Part shown: positions 12,642 through 17,633 of the stretch, piece after piece
Layout of the letters: every line of letters begins with the position of its first letter
Position numbering within the stretch: the first letter of the stretch is position 1
Assembly (NCBI GenBank): GCA_903928755.1
Contig: CAIYSH010000460.1
Span: 1-17,633, forward strand
Length of the DNA: 17,633 bases
Direction: 5' to 3'
DNA from: an uncultured Alphaproteobacteria bacterium
GTDB lineage: Bacteria; Pseudomonadota; Alphaproteobacteria; Caulobacterales; Caulobacteraceae
The notes under the pieces: generated by a model
Databases searched by the model: none
What the model was told of the DNA's origin: nothing
What the model saw: only the letters and a program-made list of their open reading frames with translations
Program-made: the position numbers and the translations under genes

Positions 12642-15059
12642 CTAATACTTCACGCGCAGTTCTACGCCGTAGGTGCGCGGCGCATTGAAGTTGCCATAGT
12701 CGCCGATCGTGCCGCGGTTCGCGGCCGAAATGCGGAAGATGTGCTCTTCGTTCAGCAGGTTACGGGCCCAGACTGACAGCGAAGCGGAGGCATTCCCATC
12801 GCCCATATTGATGTCGGCCAGGGTCAGGTTGCCGTTGACCACAAAGCTGGAGTCCGTCTTCACAGCGACCTGCTTGACCAGTTTGGCGGTCGGCGAGATG
12901 TCAGCGAATTCAGCCTGGAAGGCATACTGGGCGTCGGCATAGTTGGCGTCCAGGTGGGCCTTGAAGGTCAGATTGCCCACGGGTGCCGTATAGTCGACAT
13001 AAGCCGAGGCAGCGGTCGGAGGCGTGAACACCACGTAGACAGGGAAGGGAGCGCCCTGAGGGACGTCCGCATTGCCGGTGAAGGGGAAGGGGGCAGCCGG
13101 GATCTTGACGCTGGTATAGGCGTAGGAGAAGCCAGCCTTCAGGTTGTCCGAAATCACGGCGGTGATGTCGGCTTCAATGCCCTTGATCTTCGATGTGCCC
13201 GGTGAGTTGCGGGTTTCCTCGGTGTGAGCGCCAAGGGTCGGGCTGCCCGGGGTGGTGTCAACGTTGTCGAAGTCCGTCTGGGTGTTGTCACGATCCATGG
13301 CGAAGGCGGCCAGGTTGACGCGCAGACGACGGTCCAGCAGGTCCATCTTCGCGCCGATTTCGTAGGCCTTCACTTCTTCAGCATCGAAAGCCTGGAAGGT
13401 TGACGACCGTGCGTTGGCACCACCGGCACGATAGCCTGTGGAGTATTTGGCGTAGACGTTGATGTCGTCATTGACGTCATAGGCCAGGTTGATCAGCGGG
13501 TCGAACCGGCTCTTGGAGTAGTCGAAGTTGAAGTTCGTGGCCTTGCCAGCGACGGTGTAGAGCTTGCCGTTACGCTCATCCTTGGTGACGCGGCCGCCTA
13601 TGGTCAGGTGGAGGTTTTCCATCGACGCCGGGGTGTAGGTGCCGTTGACGAAGGCCGCATAGCTGATGGCTTCGGCCCGGCTGGCGCGCTGGATGAAGCG
13701 GGTGCCATACTGCCAGCCCTGGGTGGCGCTGGTGATGGCACCGGTGCCATATGAGCCATACGCCGAGCGGAGGGTGTAGGCAGTGCCGTCAGCGTTCCAC
13801 GTGTTGGTGAAGGGCGTTGCAGCCGATTCTTTGACGTGCTCCTTGAAGTAGTAGAGGCCGGCAGCAAACTTGAAATTATCGCCGAGATTGCCGACGGCCT
13901 GGAATTCCTGGCTCATCTGTCGCTGATAGAGGTCCGACAGGCTGTAACGACCGAAGTTCCCGTTCGGCGCGAAGACGTTCCGGGCTTCGATGCCGGAGTT
14001 GTCGAACTGGTTCGTTCCGACGGCATGAAGGCCAGTGATTGAGCGCAGTTCCAGGTCCGGCGAAACTTCGTACTTCAGAACGGCGGTCAGGCCGCCGGTC
14101 TCGTCGACGCTGGGCTGCTGAATCGTGCCGATGTCCGAAACCGTTTGACGGCTGGTGTTGACCTTCACCAGCGGTGCGAGCGGGTTGATCGTGCCAGCCG
14201 GGGCGGCAGCGGAGGCCGTAACTTGCGCCAGGGTGCGAACCGTCTTGCCGTAGGGATTGTAGTTGAGCAGTTGGCTGAAGAACGGCGTGTTGGAGTCATG
14301 AGCGTAGTCGACAGACACTTCAGCACTGAAGCTGTCGGTAGGCTTGTAGAGGGCGCTGACCCGGATGCCCTTGCGATCAAACTGGTTCCAGCCAGCCTGT
14401 CCAAGCATCGGATTCTTGGTGGTTGGACCCTGATGCTGCACCAGGGCATCTACCTTCATGGAGAGGTCACCGATGGCCGCGAAGTCCTGATGGACTTCGG
14501 CGTTGTAGGCACCGTAATTGCCGACGCCGAGGGTCATACGACCGCCAAAGACGCCGCTAGGCCCCTTGGTGATGATGCTGACCGCACCGCCTTCGGTGTT
14601 ACGGCCAAACAGTGTGCCTTGCGGGCCACGCAGGACTTCCACGCGCTCCAGGTCAAACAGGGCGGCATTCAGGCCTTGCGGACGGGCCATATAGACGCCG
14701 TCGATGTAGACGCCGACGCCCTGGTCGCGGGCGGTCTGGTTGGCGTCGAAGGGCACGATGCCGCGGATGCCGATGACGAGGGCCGACTGGCGGGATTCAA
14801 AGGGCGCGACGCGCAGGGACGGAATGGCGCCGTCCTGCAGGCTGATCAGGCTGCCGGCGTGACGATCGACCATGGCGGCCGCGGTCATTACCGAAATGGC
14901 GATCGGGGTCTTCTGCAGGTTGGTCTCGGACTTGGTTGCCGTAACCACGACTTCTTCGAGAGTGGTGGTCGAGTCGGCGGCGGCTTCGGCAGCCATGGCC
15001 GGGCCAGCCAGAACGGCGGCAAGGCAGGTCCACGCCACGGTCGTCATCAAGTTTTTCAT
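12642..15059 (-). CDS. TonB-dependent outer-membrane receptor
   Basis: This is an 805-residue outer-membrane beta-barrel. A signal peptide covers residues 1-24 (MKNLMTTVAWTCLAAVLAGP, then AMAA). The TonB box region is LEEVVVTATKSE (34-45). The plug domain follows, with GVGVYIDGVYMARPQGLNAALFDLERVEVLRGPQGTLFGRNTEGGAVSIITK split by short gaps. The barrel ends in the aromatic-terminated strand YGVELRVKY. It imports a siderophore, vitamin, sugar or other large solute using TonB/ExbBD energy; the substrate is not evident. The ATG at 15057-15059 follows GAGG at 6 nt and opens the signal peptide; the frame stays open up to 15587, but that stretch is antisense to the next gene and not coding. It is divergent from the aldo/keto reductase, with a terminator behind it. 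Confidence 0.94.
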   Translation of the reverse strand: MKNLMTTVAWTCLAAVLAGPAMAAEAAADSTTTLEEVVVTATKSETNLQKTPIAISVMTAAAMVDRHAGSLISLQDGAIPSLRVAPFESRQSALVIGIRGIVPFDANQTARDQGVGVYIDGVYMARPQGLNAALFDLERVEVLRGPQGTLFGRNTEGGAVSIITKGPSGVFGGRMTLGVGNYGAYNAEVHQDFAAIGDLSMKVDALVQHQGPTTKNPMLGQAGWNQFDRKGIRVSALYKPTDSFSAEVSVDYAHDSNTPFFSQLLNYNPYGKTVRTLAQVTASAAAPAGTINPLAPLVKVNTSRQTVSDIGTIQQPSVDETGGLTAVLKYEVSPDLELRSITGLHAVGTNQFDNSGIEARNVFAPNGNFGRYSLSDLYQRQMSQEFQAVGNLGDNFKFAAGLYYFKEHVKESAATPFTNTWNADGTAYTLRSAYGSYGTGAITSATQGWQYGTRFIQRASRAEAISYAAFVNGTYTPASMENLHLTIGGRVTKDERNGKLYTVAGKATNFNFDYSKSRFDPLINLAYDVNDDINVYAKYSTGYRAGGANARSSTFQAFDAEEVKAYEIGAKMDLLDRRLRVNLAAFAMDRDNTQTDFDNVDTTPGSPTLGAHTEETRNSPGTSKIKGIEADITAVISDNLKAGFSYAYTSVKIPAAPFPFTGNADVPQGAPFPVYVVFTPPTAASAYVDYTAPVGNLTFKAHLDANYADAQYAFQAEFADISPTAKLVKQVAVKTDSSFVVNGNLTLADINMGDGNASASLSVWARNLLNEEHIFRISAANRGTIGDYGNFNAPRTYGVELRVKY

Positions 15060-15212
15060 CGTCAGCCTCTTTTCATCTGCCTGCCCATGCTTGGTGTCGG
15101 GCGGCCAGCCAGCGACGGAGAGAAACCCCGATTTAACGGGATACCCTGCGCCAATGAGACGGGTCTTAGGGGCCGGGCATGACGGTTGGGTCTCAGTGAT
15201 GTGACAGATTTG

Positions 15213-15235
15213 TTGCGCTGGCGGATGTGGCGCAA
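15213..15235. repeat. Dyad TTGCGC-N11-GCGCAA, operator-like
   Basis: The two 6-bp arms are exact reverse complements, with centres 17 bp apart. This suits a dimeric regulator contacting successive major grooves. It is roughly midway between the two divergent genes (154 bp from the receptor start, 171 bp from the reductase start). Confidence 0.45.
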
Positions 15236-15285
15236 GAGACACACCCATGCCCCGCCGATCTCGCTGCAATCTGGGCCTCGCGACG

Positions 15286-15324
15286 GGACCCCGCGCCTCT
15301 AGCCGGTCCATGTCTGCGGGGTCC
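15286..15324 (+). repeat. 9-bp inverted repeat with 21-base loop upstream of the reductase
   Basis: GGACCCCGC at 15286-15294 and GCGGGGTCC at 15316-15324 are perfect complements. No T-run follows. If transcribed from upstream it would fold in the leader of the aldo/keto reductase mRNA; it could also be a spaced DNA-binding site. Confidence 0.45.
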
Positions 15325-15376
15325 TGAAATTTGGGCCGCTGGACGGACGTACCGATTTTCGGAATATCCGGGGTGC

Positions 15377-15391
15377 GCAGCAATTGGCTGC
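15377..15391 (+). repeat. Short dyad GCAGC-AATTG-GCTGC next to the reductase RBS
   Basis: The 5-bp arms flank AATTG and end 4 bases before the GGAGG of the aldo/keto reductase. A hairpin or bound repressor here could affect translation or transcription, but an arm length of five is weak evidence. Confidence 0.3.
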
Positions 15392-15405
15392 AAATGGAGG
15401 TTCTG

Positions 15406-16377
15406 ATGCAAAGTGGACAGCTTGGCCCCCTGGGGTCGGTAAGTCGGCTGACCCTAGGCGGTGGGGGCATTGGCCAGGTCTGGGGGCCCACAAGCCGTGA
15501 AGAGGCCGCGTCCACCCTCAAGGCGGCGGTGGAGGCCGGGATCGATCTGATCGACACGGCACCCATGTACCTCAACTGCGAATCCATTTTCGGCGAGACC
15601 TTTCAGGGTGCCCTGCCCGGCCATGTCCGCGTCACCAGCAAGTGTGATCTGGGGTCGCCGCCTCGCGACGAGGTGAGGACGAGGCTGGAGACTTCAGTCC
15701 GGACGTCCCTGGCGACCATGAAGCTGGAAAAAATCGACCTCTTCTTCCTGCACTCCAATATTGCCGCCGAGGGATACGCCTTTGCCCATGGGAATGATCG
15801 CCGCGATCAGTTCTCCACGCGCTGGGATCTCTATGTCGATGAGGTCATACCAGCCTTTGAGCACCTCAAGGCTCTGGGCCTGATCGGAGCCTGGGGCATA
15901 ACCGGCATTGGCGTGCCGCAAACCGTCATCCGGGCCCTGGATCACGGCGAGAAACCGCAGGCGGTGCAGGTCATCGCCAATCTGCTGGACTCGGCCGGGG
16001 GGATCCGCCGCTATGCCGAACCGGCGGCACCGCGCAGCATTCTGGCAAGTGCGAAGGAAAACAGCGTCCCGGTTCTGGGGATACGCGCCGTTCAGGCGGG
16101 TGCCCTGACCGCTCAGCTTGATCGGGAGCTTTCCCCGAACCATCCGGACCGCAAAGACTTTGAACGCGCCGGACGGTATCGGGACCTCTGTCAGGGCTGG
16201 GGCGAAGATCCGGCCGACATCGCCCATCGGTATGCCCTGTCCATGGATGGCGTGGAGACCCTGATCCTCGGGGTCAAGAACCGGAAGGAGCTCTCCAGCG
16301 CCCTGGAAGCAGAGGCCGCCGGGCCGTTGGAGGCCGCACAGCTTGCAGCCATTGACGGGTTGGGACTTCGGCCCTGA
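15406..16377 (+). CDS. Aldo/keto reductase
   Basis: This is a 323-residue NAD(P)H-dependent oxidoreductase with a TIM-barrel fold, cytoplasmic. The AKR catalytic tetrad is visible: D50 and Y55 in LIDTAPMYL, K79 in VTSKCD, and H116 in FFLHSN. The N-terminus RLTLGGGGIGQVWG is the first barrel strand. The C-terminal cofactor region has LGIRAVQAGALT, GEDPADIAHRYALS and VETLILGVKNRKEL. The pattern is near the D-threo-aldose 1-dehydrogenase/L-fucose dehydrogenase-like branch, but the substrate is not determined. The ATG at 15406 follows GGAGG at 5 nt. The frame is open back to 15331, but those codons lie in the leader. It is divergent from the TonB receptor, which may bring in its substrate, and converges on the cupin gene. 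Confidence 0.88.
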   Translation: MQSGQLGPLGSVSRLTLGGGGIGQVWGPTSREEAASTLKAAVEAGIDLIDTAPMYLNCESIFGETFQGALPGHVRVTSKCDLGSPPRDEVRTRLETSVRTSLATMKLEKIDLFFLHSNIAAEGYAFAHGNDRRDQFSTRWDLYVDEVIPAFEHLKALGLIGAWGITGIGVPQTVIRALDHGEKPQAVQVIANLLDSAGGIRRYAEPAAPRSILASAKENSVPVLGIRAVQAGALTAQLDRELSPNHPDRKDFERAGRYRDLCQGWGEDPADIAHRYALSMDGVETLILGVKNRKELSSALEAEAAGPLEAAQLAAIDGLGLRP

Positions 16378-16388
16378 GAGGAAACAGC

Positions 16389-16409
16389 GGTCCGGGTGGC
16401 CGCCGGACC
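16389..16409. other. Hairpin between the converging reductase and cupin genes
   Basis: GGTCCGG and CCGGACC form a 7-bp stem with a seven-base loop, 11 bases after the reductase stop. No T-run follows on either strand. It may act as a weak or Rho-assisted terminator, or protect the 3' end. Confidence 0.4.
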
Positions 16410-16462
16410 ATTGGGCGCGTTGATCGCATGATCGGGGGCCAGCAAGGGCTCCCGCCCGAGGA

Positions 16463-16948
16463 CTAGACCTTGTGGATCGGGTCGATCCAGGCAACCCCTT
16501 CGGGCTTTTCTGCAGGCTCTATGTCGAGATTGACCACCACGGCGTCGTTGTCGCTTCGGACCAGGACACAGCTCAGGGGCTCGGTCTCAGAGGCGTTGAT
16601 CTCCTGATGGGGCACGAAGGGCGGGACATAGATGAAGTCACCGGGGCCAGCTTCTGCCGTGAATTCCAGGTTTTCACCCCACCGCATGCGCGCCCTGCCC
16701 GAGACCACATAGATCACACTCTCCAGCGGTCCATGGTGATGGGCCCCGGTCTTGGCATGGGGGTGAATATGAACGGTCCCGGCCCACAGCTTCTGGGCGC
16801 CGACACGGGCGAAATTGATGGCCGCGGCGCGATCCATGCCCGGGGTCTGGGGGGTATTCGAATCCAGCTGGTCACCCGGAACGACCCGCACGCCAGTATG
16901 TTTCCAGCCATCTTCAGGGGTGGACTGCGCAGGTTCGGTAATGTGCAT
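16463..16948 (-). CDS. Cupin-domain protein
   Basis: This is a 161-residue single-domain cupin. Cupin motif 1 is GAHHHGPLESVIYVVSG (68-84), with likely metal ligands H70, H72 and E76. Motif 2 is GDFIYVPPFVPHQEIN (103-118), with H114. The N-terminal part (GVRVVPGDQLDSNTPQTPGMDR) and the acidic C-terminal tail match a common but unnamed group of small bacterial cupins. Such proteins are dioxygenases, isomerases or sugar binders; no specific reaction can be assigned. The start at 16946-16948 (MHITEP) is chosen for similarity in length to the family, with only a weak ribosome binding site; ATG 16976-16978 is an alternative adding 10 residues. It is divergent from the protease gene across an operator-like palindrome. 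Confidence 0.82.
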   Translation of the reverse strand: MHITEPAQSTPEDGWKHTGVRVVPGDQLDSNTPQTPGMDRAAAINFARVGAQKLWAGTVHIHPHAKTGAHHHGPLESVIYVVSGRARMRWGENLEFTAEAGPGDFIYVPPFVPHQEINASETEPLSCVLVRSDNDAVVVNLDIEPAEKPEGVAWIDPIHKV

Positions 16949-17025
16949 GCTTTCGGTTGGATTGCCGGGCTGCAGCATCGCGCAATCCACGGCTCGGACA
17001 AGCAGATTTTCCCGGGGTCGAGCCC

Positions 17026-17047
17026 GGTTCAACTATATGGCTGAACC
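17026..17047. promoter_or_regulatory. Palindromic operator candidate GGTTCA-N10-TGAACC
   Basis: The 22-bp site has 9 of 11 base pairs symmetric: the GGTTCA arms plus C-G and the central ATAT. It lies 78 bp upstream of the chosen cupin start and 57 bp upstream of the protease start, in the only spacer between these divergent genes. Its length and symmetry fit a dimeric repressor or activator. The regulator is unknown. Confidence 0.5.
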
Positions 17048-17103
17048 TAACAGGGGGACAATTTTAGCGGTCTCTTTACCAAAATACTGGAAGCTCGGCG
17101 GCA

Positions 17104-17633
17104 ATGGACCCTTCGTCAGCCATCGACATCTATCCTGCGGGCCTGGCAGGACTGACTGACAGCGGTCAGGGACCTCTGGGCTATCTGAACCCGGACCAGC
17201 GCAATGGCACCACGGTCAACGGCAAACCAAGCCTGACCATTGACCAGGCCGGCACCAAACTGAACGGCGGAGAGCCTGGCTGGAACGCCGTCATGGGCAC
17301 GGGCTTCACCGTCTCCTACGCTTATCGGGCCAGCGCCCCTTCGACCTATCCATCTGACATCGCGGGGTTCACGCGATTCAATTCGGCCCAGATCAATCAG
17401 GCGGAACTTGCGCTCAAGGGCTGGTCCGACGTGGCCAATATCAACTTTGTCAGGGTGGGAGCGGGAACGGGCGGTGAGGCTGCCTATTCCGACAATGCCT
17501 CCATGCTGCTCGGCAATTATTCGTCAGGCGCGGCCGGAGCCGCCGCCTTCGCCTTCTATCCGGGAAACCAGAACATTGCCTCAAATGATGGCGACCTCTG
17601 GGTCGATATTACAAAAAGCTACAACGAGAGCCC
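17104..17633 (+). CDS. Serralysin-type (M10) metalloprotease, N-terminal part (3' end outside window)
   Basis: The frame is open for 176 codons from ATG 17104 to the window edge. An in-frame TAG at 17065-17067 and no other start codon before the ATG fix the beginning; GGAAG lies 10 nt upstream. Conserved serralysin segments are GFTVSYAYRASAPSTYP, FTRFNSAQINQAELALKGWSDVANINFV (in two pieces), LLGNYSSGAAGAAAFAFYPG and DLWVDI. These normally precede the zinc site HExxHxxGxxH, which would come just after the edge. There is no signal peptide, as expected for type I secretion using C-terminal Gly/Asp-rich repeats. By inference it is a secreted zinc protease with an adjacent or remote ABC exporter. 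The catalytic site and repeats cannot be checked here. Confidence 0.82.
   Translation, partial: MDPSSAIDIYPAGLAGLTDSGQGPLGYLNPDQRNGTTVNGKPSLTIDQAGTKLNGGEPGWNAVMGTGFTVSYAYRASAPSTYPSDIAGFTRFNSAQINQAELALKGWSDVANINFVRVGAGTGGEAAYSDNASMLLGNYSSGAAGAAAFAFYPGNQNIASNDGDLWVDITKSYNES

Larger units (their letters stand above)
15060..15405. promoter_or_regulatory. Divergent regulatory spacer between TonB receptor and aldo/keto reductase
   Basis: This 346-bp gene-free spacer should carry both promoters and the two leaders. It holds three inverted repeats, listed separately: 15213-15235, 15286-15324 and 15377-15391. I see no convincing sigma-70 hexamer pair on either strand and no small gene. Confidence 0.4.

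Noticed and set aside
14145..15182. 345-codon plus-strand frame opposite the TonB receptor
   Set aside because: It is a shadow of the receptor gene in high-GC DNA. It shows no domain, and the receptor frame has clear plug-domain motifs.
15060..15587. N-terminal extension of the TonB receptor by 176 codons
   Set aside because: The frame is open, but a signal peptide with a good ribosome binding site begins at 15059. The extension would run antisense through the aldo/keto reductase start and has no recognisable domain.
15694..16494. 266-codon minus-strand frame opposite the aldo/keto reductase
   Set aside because: The reductase tetrad is intact on the plus strand. The minus frame shows no domain and overlaps the cupin end.
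1..17633. CRISPR arrays, insertion sequences, attachment sites, tRNA or rRNA genes
   Set aside because: I looked for regularly spaced repeats, transposase or integrase motifs and tRNA-like cloverleaf sequences on both strands and saw none.

Overview
The window is high-GC DNA with the gene content of an alphaproteobacterium of the order Caulobacterales, most likely Caulobacteraceae (Caulobacter or Phenylobacterium-like). The strongest pointer is an intact ChpT, the histidine phosphotransferase of the CckA-ChpT-CtrA cell-cycle relay. A CtrA half-site (TTAACCAT), an HWE-family sensor kinase, a large TonB-dependent receptor and an exported epoxide-hydrolase-like enzyme fit the same group. I see no tRNA, rRNA, CRISPR array, transposase or phage integrase. 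The window reads as ordinary chromosome.

Layout. (1) 1-352: the 3' end of a siroheme synthase-like gene whose methyltransferase part is only a stub. (2) 349-4116, minus strand: a probable operon of crotonase, glutaryl-CoA dehydrogenase and an MHS-type MFS symporter with a large extracytoplasmic insert; a hairpin separates the last two genes. (3) 4441-5211, minus: cysQ, preceded on the other strand by a doubtful small membrane ORF. (4) 5363-7339, plus: chpT, a single-domain response regulator and cheR; the last two overlap by ATGA, and a palindrome plus a CtrA half-site lie after chpT. (5) 7393-8708, plus: a small secreted protein and an exported alpha/beta hydrolase. (6) 8747-9744, minus: a tiny secreted protein made of a duplicated Cys-bounded motif, and a YqjE-like/YqjD-like membrane pair. 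(7) 9912-11625, plus: a six-codon leader ORF coupled to a PAS-HWE kinase-REC hybrid, then a 57-aa protein. (8) 11634-15059, minus: an alpha/beta hydrolase and a TonB-dependent receptor with a clear intrinsic terminator between them. (9) 15406-17633: an aldo/keto reductase (plus), a cupin (minus) and the start of a serralysin-type metalloprotease (plus) that runs off the window.

How the genes work together. GcdH turns glutaryl-CoA into crotonyl-CoA, and the adjacent crotonase and carboxylate-type symporter suggest uptake and CoA-dependent breakdown of a dicarboxylate or aromatic-derived acid. ChpT with a receiver and a CheR suggests a link between the cell-cycle relay and chemoreceptor-type methylation. 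The kinase hybrid beside the YqjD/YqjE pair resembles a stress-signalling neighbourhood. The TonB receptor and the aldo/keto reductase diverge from a dyad-rich spacer and may share control.

The best candidates for something little described are the chpT-receiver-cheR cluster, the six-codon coupled leader ORF, the Cys-motif-repeat secreted peptide, the symporter insert, and the palindromic operator-like site between the cupin and protease genes. No wholly new defence or mobile system is visible.
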